Part shown: piece after piece, positions 45,101 to 51,321 of the stretch
Layout of the letters: the number at the start of each line of letters is the position of its first letter
How positions within the stretch are numbered: the first letter of the stretch is position 1
NCBI GenBank assembly: GCA_020631105.1
Contig: JAHDHW010000018.1
Coordinates: 1 to 54,489 of the forward strand
From: Saprospiraceae bacterium
GTDB taxonomy: Bacteria > Bacteroidota > Bacteroidia > Chitinophagales > Saprospiraceae
Direction: 5' to 3'
Length of the DNA: 54,489 nt
Notes under the pieces: model-generated
What the model was told of the DNA's origin: nothing
Database searches by the model: none
What the model saw: only the letters and a program-made list of their open reading frames with translations
Made by a program: the position numbers and the translations under genes

Positions 45101-46729
45101 CTCCATCAATTTTCCTTCTTTACTTTCAGAAGAGCCCGAGCGTAAAATTTCCGAAAGATCACTAGTCGTCATTGGAGTGGAAAGCAACCATTCCGCGACA
45201 GCTGCTACCTGTGGGATCAACCAAAAAGTTTCCTCTAAATTTCCGTTAATCAGGATTAGATTTATATCCAATGTTTCGTGCCCCGAAACTGAGTTGCTGA
45301 CAGGCAGCAACGAATTAAAATTAGACATTTGACGAATGGTGGCATCTCCCTGAATCATGTCCAAAATTTGCAGGTATTCTGCAATGGATAAATCCAGTAA
45401 ACGAGCACACTTTACAATTCGATGGAAAAGAGAAAGTTCTAATAAAGCAGTTTGATAAGGGAGCGATTCTTCCAATTGAATATCCATAAATTGGATAAAA
45501 GGTTCTACGAATCGATCAATGATTAATTGTAGCTCTTTATCAGAAATTTGCAGTGCTTTCGCTATTCTTTTTCTAGCATATAAATTCTGAGTTCCGGTAA
45601 GGTCAGCCGTCCAGATAATTGGCTTTGATGTATCTATTTGTTTTAGTTGATCAGGTACTGATTCACTGACGCTGAAATATTTACCATCTACCGAAGCCTC
45701 ATTATTATAGATACGGTTAAAACAGTCCAATGCCATTTTTTTATCCCCATTTCCAAGGGTATTCATCGGCGCAAAAAAACTGCAAACTTCATCTATGGGT
45801 AAATCGTATTTTTGACCTAAAGCATTAATGACCGCAATCCGTTGCAAGGCTTTTTCATTAAGTTGATGTTCGCAACAGGATCGAAGCATAAGATCCAAAT
45901 CATTCAGTTCTATTCCAGTTGCTTTGGATAAGCGAATAATATGGTTTGCCCGAATTAACCAAGTGTCCGGAATATTTGTGGTCTCTAGATCAGAACCTTC
46001 TTCGCTGCCTTCAGAAGAAGGCGGTGTTTCAGTTAAACTATGCCAGATAATATGTTCTTCATTATCATCTAATTTTGCATACCCATTAAGACCATAATTA
46101 GTGAAAAGTTGATCGGTAAAATCCTTTTCTGCAGGATGTAAATTTGCATTTAATAAAGATCGAATTTGCCTGCCATTAATTTCCATCTGCGTCATAAAAA
46201 ACTCAACAGCAACAGGAGTTTTTATGTCCTCTCTGTTTTTTACTCCGTAAATATCAAGAAGGGGAGCAGCATCACCCTGAAGTAATAAGCGCTCCATCTC
46301 TGAGTTTAACCCCAGACTTATCCGTGCAATTTCAGAAGCATTTGGAGAAAGGCTAAATAACTTATAAATGTCTTCCAGTTTTATATTGCTATAAGATAGC
46401 ATTTGCTTAACCTTTTCTTGGTCCAGATTAAAAGGAAGGTTAAGTGGGTAAGGTTTATTTTTGAGTAACTCAAATGAGGTACCATCTCCTCTTTTTTGAA
46501 GTAATTCATTGACAATTTCGAGGTAGGATAGCAAACTAAAAGTTTGTGTTCCGTCCAGATCTAAAGTTTTAATATCCGGACGTCTTTCATCTATCTCCGG
46601 ATTGTCAAAGTAATCATCTAATAATTGTAGTAAATCGGCCAGATAGGCGGCAGGTGAATAAACAGAACGAGCTTCTTCTCCTTTTTTAAAATCAAGTGCT
46701 CCAAATAGGGATTCATAATTGATCTCCAT
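33128..46729 (-). CDS. giant TcA-type toxin translocator with about 26 hemopexin-like repeats
   Basis: A 4533-residue insecticidal-toxin-complex A-subunit homologue. The N-terminus has the VRP1-like block SPAAYLADLLQLL (about 25-38). Three NLI-x-x-G-(F/Y)-I-x-P-(D/E)-G type units lie at about 645, 745 and 825. About 22 hemopexin-like repeats fill 1235-2445 (D-A-A-F, YLFSG-x-QY-x-RY, DEGYPK-x-I, HWG). TcA features resume with WWKWMKNYRVWEANRKVFLY (about 2676), a second block of about four repeats (2885-3130), a helical stalk (3190-3400), GNYYWEMFFHAPFLIAQSLN (about 3640), a pore-forming-region helix bundle (about 3850-4250) and a C-terminal TcB-binding-like domain (about 4256-4530, FDDDRYLPFEGTGAISRW). 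Usual TcA subunits are near 2500 residues. No signal peptide. It heads a four-gene operon and should form a pentameric injection channel. Confidence 0.88.
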   Translation of the reverse strand: MEINYESLFGALDFKKGEEARSVYSPAAYLADLLQLLDDYFDNPEIDERRPDIKTLDLDGTQTFSLLSYLEIVNELLQKRGDGTSFELLKNKPYPLNLPFNLDQEKVKQMLSYSNIKLEDIYKLFSLSPNASEIARISLGLNSEMERLLLQGDAAPLLDIYGVKNREDIKTPVAVEFFMTQMEINGRQIRSLLNANLHPAEKDFTDQLFTNYGLNGYAKLDDNEEHIIWHSLTETPPSSEGSEEGSDLETTNIPDTWLIRANHIIRLSKATGIELNDLDLMLRSCCEHQLNEKALQRIAVINALGQKYDLPIDEVCSFFAPMNTLGNGDKKMALDCFNRIYNNEASVDGKYFSVSESVPDQLKQIDTSKPIIWTADLTGTQNLYARKRIAKALQISDKELQLIIDRFVEPFIQFMDIQLEESLPYQTALLELSLFHRIVKCARLLDLSIAEYLQILDMIQGDATIRQMSNFNSLLPVSNSVSGHETLDINLILINGNLEETFWLIPQVAAVAEWLLSTPMTTSDLSEILRSGSSESKEGKLMEAKKITGFNNLFQQLSPSFLQAAQFASERFGKRGARIIYDELTSDNSAVVVRAAGEGQGSANHNILKGDQEQLAAAAEAIISQFQVIKAKDFMGLGIEEKMQQKIFNNLIIKGFIKPDGTIIKDKIPQNIEDFSINNSSLTENETLFNVIHELYEHEAKQHENDLPSAKLGNGSSTSSQGNFKLEDFVLYQSDLDTLPVEDTRKKELYDNLIFNGYIDPEGTVLNPGFFADDNNLYQFDANAHIASYSPPVYQLIQSKLTAYEQDALILDTSTFEGLGLKEIEVIDLLENLKFNEYLGHQNALIDKPTIATLEIADFKLALPFYPYRRQILDRIQISITNFKSSYFKLKESELNTVAQEIVADLIFQNLAETHLTDDRFSATSIAFFAEESNVQYFQLGKYFDDNTQLIVFKAVRKIIEQFFPYQIHHSQFWEEGFEEEDTSQIISDLKSQQLLQKDNTLTKEQVDFFLNINNALVLNIPDFEDYNKDIFFIVHELAKTTEAAISEISDTSKTIAEHQKSLLLNGLQELLEMPSDWIDVVAQQIFPKQQSIVETFIPPLLSALDQDEQISSLPFSPTFNRAYDRMLQFSKLSSLLGLDATEAAIIFRDQDLTQKFPESLSLEDGMDRFHFIVKLSLTPSIFENLDLEKTTEVLMLYYAPDQLCLFYDSQTYALLGSTNQLKKLIPDLKDQTVNAAFNDPQGNTWMIAGTDFFFCAAGTTIWEKKEKNFGHINNNFFNIDHIDASFVDAEGKIYLFAGDQYLRCTHSIEQTDPGYPKKIKDNWTKELGFRLPDAYLNDIDAAFQDRNGLFHFFKGENFISSDNINQEKSIKAHWATVQNNLAKTGKLDATLTLGDKVYLFSGDQVMTWSSGLEHADGHADEGSIQSLKSLIPSLPEVFEDGIDSIFRGFDDQLHIFRKQHYLRCTLDFMVEETSTAKLTDIWAKVHNPIKNGNPISAAFSGLDGRAYLFSGNQFYRYSGQHFDVVDEGYPKKIISHWGGLKEVDAAFILDGKTYLFGKNSNDEMIHVRYSTNDYSQHDEGYPQDAKDAWWSEHFNLKYTDFNQPDTVFWDDDGSTYLFKSGQYITYNHLRRWWSEPAPIKDNWKDLDLEIIDAAFTAKNGKTYFFSEDKVYRYSDPNFMQLDDRYPKAIVDHWGKVKNNIANNKRIDASLVLSVAETKETAWEMTTVHHQLTFLFSGNQYVRYSGGNYQFIDEGYPKRINQSLKDEPGFGNLVHHFPEGIDAAFADQRNIYLFSGSDVHVISTVLSKVYSNKLSSPITNLFQEKGKLFIENEEGWQLLQQVEDEAKTNYVASPMLKYDAPALFLQQLNASFLGTDGNLYLFKDGQCYNDHLEKAYPIHEEWGKAKNNIQEHERVDAGFLGQDGKVYLFSGDQFYTYPAGGSRPLYTYPLDNLPQPISEHWGGLQNVQLAFVKEEKTYLFEAPDENGQFRYICYDGEKYDNPESHPQTADISWWGFPSAYLDDGFTEVKAVIFEEGNMYLLSDHLFIQFNQSEQVWNYPRPIDRIWRNFPLSGEEPDQKLVSAFKTDNNNTYFFTHKRFFGYQEDSRVFSSQMNIKNGWGKINNNISIQNKVDAALVLDGTTYLFSGNQYVRYSTKDYRVIDHGYPKAITTSLRSEKSFENLPDTFESTLETIFREGGRISGAAADERTIYLFADTNIIVTSKAGHGNFEVQRLSRLENNIKTSGQIDAAFVDMEGRTFLFSGDQYIRYSNMDYDLVDEGYPKSIRHFLQQFNLELSLADFSLNLDAALQDKQGQVCLFKGKSIFHPAWAEVIAPLSEKLSIEEQSFSLPVDAAFMDQTGNTYFFKGNEYIKYSDFSQEFIDEGYPKPIKSNWGKTPESFIEGIDGAFVFEGRTYLCKKDEHLRYSSTNYNRIDAIYPQKFNYRWTNWNDYLLDDLRLITAFKDLNNKSETDEKLSDLLDLDKGYIKTPYQMLSDLFDWDIEQIKWIKQHNAFLKAGNGMEVHFNLELILQMQSIFKMAEQMGTTPKALYESIWWTAFDQNNWSSTADQLYSNLALNHSEVDWTQISKELKDKFNTIKHQALLPYVIAIDDTIEDARDLFANMLIDVEMGSEAQTSRIKEAIAALQLYVHRFFTNLEPGKLKETEVAPDVQLEKLKSWWKWMKNYRVWEANRKVFLYPENYIRPELRDTKTPEFKKLEETLLSGNIDQENVTKAYNEYLNQFATIGNLKISGANVYDDPEKPETKILILFGYTKTDPQEYYYRTAKFLSNGKILWNNWEKISITMKSSRVFPVYAFGRVMVFWTEIEDYEESNATIVNNKSTSTVNNKDKILKHRADIKYSFTDFNNKWINPQTLKKDVELDYKIEAAFSQDGKIYAFSGKYCMVSSEENPEGEVQEIKQVFSGINEYFHNGIDAVAIYNGDRFWFKGNLVALNNEKPRPIKWHFDNKEQDMFAHFGINFPFDIKFRPQPQFHPPEDYQDGVAAAFVQDGIFCLIDLKGGFTFFRKEKNAERNSGSQMPTFESKQDIVDVSINSFWFAFLKVITNNFLKLEPVDAIFKDKNNVLYFLTNGMYNCYIYNSAKKDNNKKLEKVEGFPKPIRGNLSFNMDKFFNKLHVVPYTNNSGEFINLSYVTPKEGSLLLNGQISADFKFKEGNLRKDFKLYRALKEEFTLTAKTLPYDKELNAQVQGTITTSKRFITTSSTITNLEILESNLGIIKSEAAKITKIHDDNINLAANKRSMDSSVKAAIDLALSNANSAISAISDRNRAEWINTLDSEIEALKTALDLYAGNKKKKNLEDLKEANDKMLAHLTTLDTSNDLNKLKTQVESTKVNITNEARAYLGQHLRIYQSYKAFLDFLDRSIKESEDIGKKVVNFFRGRSTKVDQATESYKTIKKQYEPLINKYATAIKIFDNGWSPSRHNYDNPLSLTNVKSSINKLSGNMDSLSVNFNSLDKAAQALENKRGTTELNDLHELYFGKFDLFPRSFEIQNDTNFTFSEPDWYVFEAKKGTFLCRPIEVEIPIHEASEEGESAPIIRKETKYEIVRLTTTTIPEISNRLFTGGISKLLSMDTQLLSEFPFFEPATQRVTARDLASVERRKAETITYNRNEIVAHPVATTLDYRGANGNYYWEMFFHAPFLIAQSLNTAQKFEEAKEWYEYIFDPTNKTATWQFIPLQKGMLKNVPEPADLQEYITQKIDIDDLEQEMEVYLNDPFDPHAIARLREIAYKKAIVMRYIDNLLDWGDMLFGQYTMESINEARMLYIHAYDLLGKKPESLGKKVLSTTKKYQDLQDETADANDLLLKPTVISVARDTPHESVTSPYFFIPSNTLFHDYWNRVEDRLFKIRNSLNIDGIKQALPLFQPPIDPMSIVQAVGSGASLAQALGSINASVPHYRFSFMVQKAKELVGKLNQFSGELLSALEKKDAEEVALLQNKQEAKIRSMMTNIKEAQLAEANESINALQASLDLVRANKKYNEETYKDDYLPLEILQLTTMGVAVGAHTASVILKVLAAITAPVPQVKVGIDAGPEAGGKQISEPLSQAAESIQSAAEGISILGEMFGIGAQHQRMMADTKHAADTAIYDIQQIESQLIGADIQIKIAEYELAIHEKELEHQASINTFMQNKFSNKALYQWMTGKLSAVYYQTYKLALDMAKSAEKAFQFEKGLPAQKVNFIQGMYWDSQRKGLLAGDQLGLDLERMEEAYLKADQRRLEITKSISLLDLNPQAFLDLKSKGVCEFEFDEAFFDYDFPGHYNRQVKTISIRFDSPQTVNATLTQLSNKMVMSPDKKAVKFLLDPKDQPPTSIRSNWRAAQQIALSHIEEYEEGNGLFELRFDDDRYLPFEGTGAISRWRLELNGKRGSIKMEDLANLTIKLKYTAINGGELFKDTVKGMLKPYFTTQYLSLADDFYDTWENWLGNGESELSLPMTQDRFPNMASSKITGIFSKFETKEDSNQSFILNGDEALTLKSDRFLVTGGLSVSSRGSEWILTHKGDKSSLKNVLLVIGYKAKV

Positions 46730-47255
46730 GGTGATGGTTTTGAGGTGATAAATAGGGCTGACAGGTCAACTTTGAACAAATCAAAATTGACAAAAACTTC
46801 AAGCGTACATGAAAGATTAGTATCAGCAATAGATGCTGAAAACAAATTCTATCGAATGAATAATAAATCCCTTCTTGATACAGAAAATGTCCTTTTCTAG
46901 AAAAAGAAAAGGCAAGTAGAATTGTTTTTTTGGCGTTTTCTCAGGGTTATTAAGTTACAATACTTAGTAATATACTGATTTTGAGCTAAAAACAAAATTA
47001 TTATGCTGACTATCTGAGATGAAACGGGTAGGATATTTTAGAATATAATTTTGTCATTTTGTGTGTATACCGTTAGATTGACCGCCAATGCCCAATAATT
47101 TTGATTTTACTCCTCATTTAAAGAATTAAATTTCCGGAAAGCTTATTGTTCATGCGACAATAAGTTTTATTTAACGGTTTTCATCTGGTATTTCTGAAGA
47201 CAAATCCATATTTTAAGCCCCTTTTAATTTATTAATTTATCAAATATTTAGTTTT
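46730..47255. other. divergent control region of the toxin operon and TPR gene
   Basis: A 526-bp AT-rich gap without a credible ORF. Exact TAnnTTTG boxes occur for both directions: 46993-47000 on the minus strand (toward the toxin, about 265 bp from its ATG) and 47046-47053 on the plus strand (TAATTTTG). Neither has a clear -33 TTG, and chance matches are likely in such AT-rich DNA. A hairpin with a T-rich tail lies at 47142-47172. The unusually long leader for the toxin transcript leaves room for regulation. Confidence 0.35.
47142..47172 (+). terminator. orphan hairpin with T-rich tail
   Basis: A perfect 8-bp stem (CTTATTGT, 7-nt loop, ACAATAAG, 47142-47164) followed by TTTTATTTAA. No protein gene ends upstream of it on this strand. 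Together with the -7 box at 47046 it could bound a small RNA of about 100 nt, or be a leader attenuator of the TPR gene. Confidence 0.35.
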
Positions 47256-48080
47256 ATGATTTGTACAAAAAAAATATCTATGAGCACCTGGAGAAAATGG
47301 ACTTTGATGCTTATTGTGGCCATTAGTGCCACGTTTACGGCGCAGGCACAAGATGCATCAGCAGCTAGTTTATACAATGAAGGGCTAGCGAGCCTAAAAA
47401 GTAAAGATTTCCAAGCAGGCTATGACAAAACAAAAGCAGCACTAGAAGCAGCAACTGCAGAAGAGGATGAAAAAATTATTGGTTTAGCAAAGAAAAATCT
47501 TGCTAAAGCTACTTACTACCTAGGAATACAAAAACTAAAAGATAAGTCAGTCGATGAGGCCTTGGCACTATTCGATGAAGGTATTGAAGCAAACCCTAAG
47601 TATGCTTCTATCTATAAAGGAAAAGCACAAGCGGTTAATGCAAAAGGACAATCAGTGGATGCGATCAAATTATACTTCAAATCAGCTGAACTTTCAGAGG
47701 AAGCAGGTAAAACTGAATCAGCAGGAAAATCTGTTAAAAAAGCAGAAAGTGTAGTCAGTAAACTTTATGCTAAGAAAAAATATCCTGAATCTATCGAAGC
47801 AGGAAAAGCTTTTTTAGAAGTAAAAGAATCTCATAAGGTACACTACTATGTAGCAAAAGCCTATGAAAAACAAAAAGATAAAGCCAATGCTCTTACTCAT
47901 ATCAACAAAGCAGTTGAATTAGCAGGCGATGAAATAGATGATAAATATTATTGGGCGCAAGGGAATATTGCAGAAAAGGCAGGTAATAAAGCAGATGCTG
48001 TTACAGCTTACAAAAAAATTACAGCTGCTAAATACAAAGAAAATGCAACGTTTAAAATAAAAGAATTAGGAGGAAAGTAA
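47256..48080 (+). CDS. exported tetratricopeptide-repeat protein
   Basis: A 274-residue protein with a signal peptide (cleavage after FTAQAQ, about residue 32) and a mature all-helical part made of about five TPR-like pairs, for example ASLYNEGLASLKSKDFQAGYDKTKAAL, SVDEALALFDEGIEANP, KYPESIEAGKAFL and KANALTHINKAVELAG. A second ATG nine codons in (47280) gives a more compact signal peptide and may be the real start, because a -7-like box (TATGATTTGTAC) overlaps the first one. The likely role is a periplasmic or outer-membrane scaffold. It is divergent from the toxin operon but has no evident link to it. Confidence 0.78.
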   Translation: MICTKKISMSTWRKWTLMLIVAISATFTAQAQDASAASLYNEGLASLKSKDFQAGYDKTKAALEAATAEEDEKIIGLAKKNLAKATYYLGIQKLKDKSVDEALALFDEGIEANPKYASIYKGKAQAVNAKGQSVDAIKLYFKSAELSEEAGKTESAGKSVKKAESVVSKLYAKKKYPESIEAGKAFLEVKESHKVHYYVAKAYEKQKDKANALTHINKAVELAGDEIDDKYYWAQGNIAEKAGNKADAVTAYKKITAAKYKENATFKIKELGGK

Positions 48081-48103
48081 TCATTGTTTGCTCTTAATCA
48101 TTA

Positions 48104-48147
48104 AGACCATTACTAATACTTAGTTGTTTAGTAATGGTCTTTTTTAT
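48104..48147 (+). terminator. intrinsic terminator of the TPR gene
   Basis: A perfect 14-bp stem (AAGACCATTACTAA, 48104-48117, with its complement at 48129-48142) and an 11-nt loop, followed by T5. It starts 24 bp after the stop codon. Confidence 0.88.
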
Positions 48148-48358
48148 GCAATAAACCGAGATAGATTTCGATATAGGATTAAGGTCATCAACCGATTTTT
48201 GGATTATAGTGCTGGACTAAAATTAGAAAACGAAAGAAGAAGTGATTGAATAACAAAAAAAAATAATAATTTAAGGAGCGCAATGCTGTAGCCGCTAGGT
48301 TATTAGTCGCCAACAATTCTACCTTAAAAGGCCATGTTAAAAGCAATCGAACGAAGTT

Positions 48359-48366
48359 TAACTTTG
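48359..48366 (+). promoter_or_regulatory. -7 box upstream of the Asp-box protein gene
   Basis: TAACTTTG matches TAnnTTTG exactly, 12 bp before the ATG, which would give a very short leader, as is often seen in Bacteroidota. Confidence 0.45.
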
Positions 48367-48377
48367 AACCTTTTATT

Positions 48378-51248
48378 ATGAGAGTATACCAACTTTTGAT
48401 TCTTATTCTTTTTTCGCAGGTCTTCTCCTGCTCTGATCCGGTTAAACACCGGCAGGTATTTCCACTCTCCGAATCTCCGGGGCCAAGTGATGAAGATGAT
48501 CCATTAAAGGATTCTCTTAAGCAAGTCTTTTTGGATAATTTATACTTTGCTGCTGAAGGTACTAATGTAGATTCGATTAGATATTCTAATCGTCAGCAAA
48601 TTATAAAGGTAAAGCAGCAACGGCGTAATACCGCAGAGTCACGTACTGCTGCTGAAACTTTTGCTGATGGCGATATCGAAGGTACTTGGCATGAGCGAGG
48701 TCCGGATAATGAGGCTGGAGATATGAGAGTGATTGACTATGTCCCAAGCCTGGATCGTTTTTATGCGATTTCTTCTGTTGGGCATTTGTGGAAGGGATCA
48801 ACGGCAGGGGATGACTGGACATTATTAAATGATGATATTGACTTTGAAAATGATTTTATCAAAGTACTACCTCATAATGGAGGCACTAGAATTTTTGCAG
48901 CCTATGGTACAAGTTCCGAAGATAAAGTTATTCGTTATTCTGATGATGAAGGACAAACCTGGACCAAAGGAACAGGATTTGATTTCTATGATCATTGGGG
49001 AGCAGGTCGTAGACTATATGCATTGAGTGATAATACTACACTTTACTATTTGGCCCACACCTGGTCTGGCTCCCCATGGGGCCAATTGATGCAGGTCTAT
49101 AAAAGTACGGACAAAGGAGAGACCTATACTCAGATCCTTGAGACAAGTGTAGGATATCAAAATGAAGAAATGGATATGTGGAAGCCGCATGATGCTGATT
49201 CTCTTTTTATCATCGATAATGTGGCTAAGGAATATTATACCATTACTCATAACTTTGGATCTGGAGCCTCGACCATATCCAGTGCCGTTTCTTTCTCCGG
49301 ATCTAGTATTGCAGATGGAGGTATCCACCTTTCAGGTAGACAAAATGCAGTGTTGAATGCGTACGAACTGTTCATGTGCCATGATGATAATAACCGAGTC
49401 TATAAAACCACTACAGGTAGTAGTTGGACATTATTAGGTACGGCCAGTGATAATGTCTGGCAAAAAGGATGGCTCGCAGACCCTAATAATGATAATCTTT
49501 ACGTTGGTAGTTTCCAACTCAATAAATCATCGGATGGAGCCAGTTGGGAAGAGCAATACACAAACTGGTGGGAATACTATTCAACGAGTAAAGATTCGAT
49601 GCATGTGGATATTATGAATCTGAGTTATTTTGAAAAATCTGATGGTACACCATTTATCATCATTTGTAATCATGCGGGGGTTCATATTACTTATGACAGC
49701 TTTCATACAACAGAAAACCTGGCGTGGAATGCTCTAAGGGTAACTACACTATATGATCAAAGCACTGCCTCTGATGGGTTTCTGTATTGTGGGGCTCAGG
49801 ATAAAGGTACTTTTGTTTTCAATGGGAATAGTCAGCAAAATTATTCGATCCTCAGTACCATGAATACGACTACCGGTGACGGGATGATTGGTTCGTTTTT
49901 TAATAGTGACCAATCCTACTTTAGTATGATTCAAAATGGTCAATTTGCTGTAGTGCCTGATCGCACAACCAATAGTAAAACCTGGTATACCATCCCCGGG
50001 AATCATAAGTCAGGATGGATTAACCCTATGGTAGCGACGCCAGCGTTTTCAGACAACAAAGCATATATGGCAGGAGGAAACCTTTCCGGAGGGAATGGCT
50101 GTTACCTGATTTTGATGGATGTAGATATCAGCAGTGGAGTGAGTTTCAACCCTACTCAATTTGATTATGACTTCCGGGCAAACTCTAATAATGGTTCTTC
50201 TGTCATTAAGGCAATTGGAGTAGCGTCTAGTGATGCTAATCGAATCTATGTCGCAACCGAAGATGCCACTTTCTTTTATTCAGAAAATGCAGGGACCAGT
50301 TGGACCAAGTCTACTGCCAGCCTTCCTTCAACCTTACGCCCCTGGGAAATTATTACTTCCAATACCAATGCGGATTATGTTATCCTAAGTGGTACTGGAT
50401 TTTCAAACACCGGAGTTTATTTGTCTACTGACGGTGGAGATAATTTTACAGCTTTAAGCAATAGTGCCCCGGCGGCTACCTTCTATGAAATTGCACTTGA
50501 TGATAGCGAACAATACCTATATGCTGCTACTTCAGAAGGCCCTTATGTTTATTCTTTTACGAATACTCAATGGTACAACTTATTTGGCAGTAGCACCCCA
50601 ATAGTAGACTTTACCTCCGTAGATAATATTGGTAATTCAACTATTCGATTTGGAACCTATGGCAGGGGAGTTTGGGATTTTGAATTGAATAATGTAGCGC
50701 TGCCTGTTGACTTAGTTGAATTTAATGCAAAACCCATTTCGAATCAACAAGTGGAGCTGGACTGGATAACTTCATCAGAGTTGAATACTTCCTTTTTTGA
50801 AGTAGAACATAGTAACGACGGGTTAAACTTTAATTCAATAGGAATAGAACCAGCCGTAGGCAATACTCAAGTGGAACAGGAGTATAATTATATTCATTCA
50901 AGGCCATTACCTGGAGTTAATTTTTACAGACTTCGTATGGTTGATCAGGATAACACAGCAGAGTACTCACCGATTCGATCTGCAGAGATTAGACCGACTG
51001 ACGATAATGAATTTGACCTTTATCCAAATCCGGTTAAACAACAACAAAGGGTAACTATGCTTAAGTCTACTTCAGAAGTAGTGCGATTGCAATTGTTTAA
51101 TACAAATGGAAGCTTAGCTTTTTCGAAAGAAATTGCGGAAGACGGTTTTAGCTTACCAGCAAAAGTAGGAGCGGGTATTTATCTGTATGTTATTTCCAGG
51201 AATAATAATCAAATCCTGCGGCAAGGAAAACTGATGGTCACTAACTAG
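48378..51248 (+). CDS. secreted Asp-box (BNR/sortilin-like) protein with T9SS sorting domain
   Basis: A 956-residue exported protein. The N-terminal hydrophobic signal ends in VFSC, a lipoprotein-like box. Residues about 95-770 form repeated propeller blades marked by Asp-box loops such as YSDDEGQTWTKG, STDKGETYTQI, SENAGTSWTKS and STDGGDNFTALS, the pattern of sortilin/VPS10-type and sialidase-like ten- or seven-bladed propellers. The sialidase Arg triad is not evident. A fibronectin-like domain (VDLVEFNAKPISNQQVELDWIT) leads to a C-terminal T9SS type A domain (DLYPNPVKQQQRVTM). A lipobox and a T9SS domain in one protein is unusual; one of the two may be fortuitous. The role is probably surface binding or glycan contact. 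Confidence 0.8.
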   Translation: MRVYQLLILILFSQVFSCSDPVKHRQVFPLSESPGPSDEDDPLKDSLKQVFLDNLYFAAEGTNVDSIRYSNRQQIIKVKQQRRNTAESRTAAETFADGDIEGTWHERGPDNEAGDMRVIDYVPSLDRFYAISSVGHLWKGSTAGDDWTLLNDDIDFENDFIKVLPHNGGTRIFAAYGTSSEDKVIRYSDDEGQTWTKGTGFDFYDHWGAGRRLYALSDNTTLYYLAHTWSGSPWGQLMQVYKSTDKGETYTQILETSVGYQNEEMDMWKPHDADSLFIIDNVAKEYYTITHNFGSGASTISSAVSFSGSSIADGGIHLSGRQNAVLNAYELFMCHDDNNRVYKTTTGSSWTLLGTASDNVWQKGWLADPNNDNLYVGSFQLNKSSDGASWEEQYTNWWEYYSTSKDSMHVDIMNLSYFEKSDGTPFIIICNHAGVHITYDSFHTTENLAWNALRVTTLYDQSTASDGFLYCGAQDKGTFVFNGNSQQNYSILSTMNTTTGDGMIGSFFNSDQSYFSMIQNGQFAVVPDRTTNSKTWYTIPGNHKSGWINPMVATPAFSDNKAYMAGGNLSGGNGCYLILMDVDISSGVSFNPTQFDYDFRANSNNGSSVIKAIGVASSDANRIYVATEDATFFYSENAGTSWTKSTASLPSTLRPWEIITSNTNADYVILSGTGFSNTGVYLSTDGGDNFTALSNSAPAATFYEIALDDSEQYLYAATSEGPYVYSFTNTQWYNLFGSSTPIVDFTSVDNIGNSTIRFGTYGRGVWDFELNNVALPVDLVEFNAKPISNQQVELDWITSSELNTSFFEVEHSNDGLNFNSIGIEPAVGNTQVEQEYNYIHSRPLPGVNFYRLRMVDQDNTAEYSPIRSAEIRPTDDNEFDLYPNPVKQQQRVTMLKSTSEVVRLQLFNTNGSLAFSKEIAEDGFSLPAKVGAGIYLYVISRNNNQILRQGKLMVTN

Positions 51249-51257
51249 CGCAGTTTA

Positions 51258-51304
51258 TGCAAGGACAATACTTTTGAAGTTTTATCTCAAATATTGTCCT
51301 TGCA
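51258..51304. terminator. bidirectional terminator
   Basis: A perfect 13-bp stem (TGCAAGGACAATA, 51258-51270, with its complement at 51292-51304) in the 73-bp gap between the convergent Asp-box protein and GH5 genes. Confidence 0.75.
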
Positions 51305-51321
51305 ATATTTTATCGGAGAAC

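Noticed and set aside
33128-46729. Reading the giant protein as a large adhesin or non-ribosomal enzyme
   Set aside because: It has no signal peptide, T9SS domain, carrier domains or RHS repeats, while several TcA-specific blocks are present in the right order.
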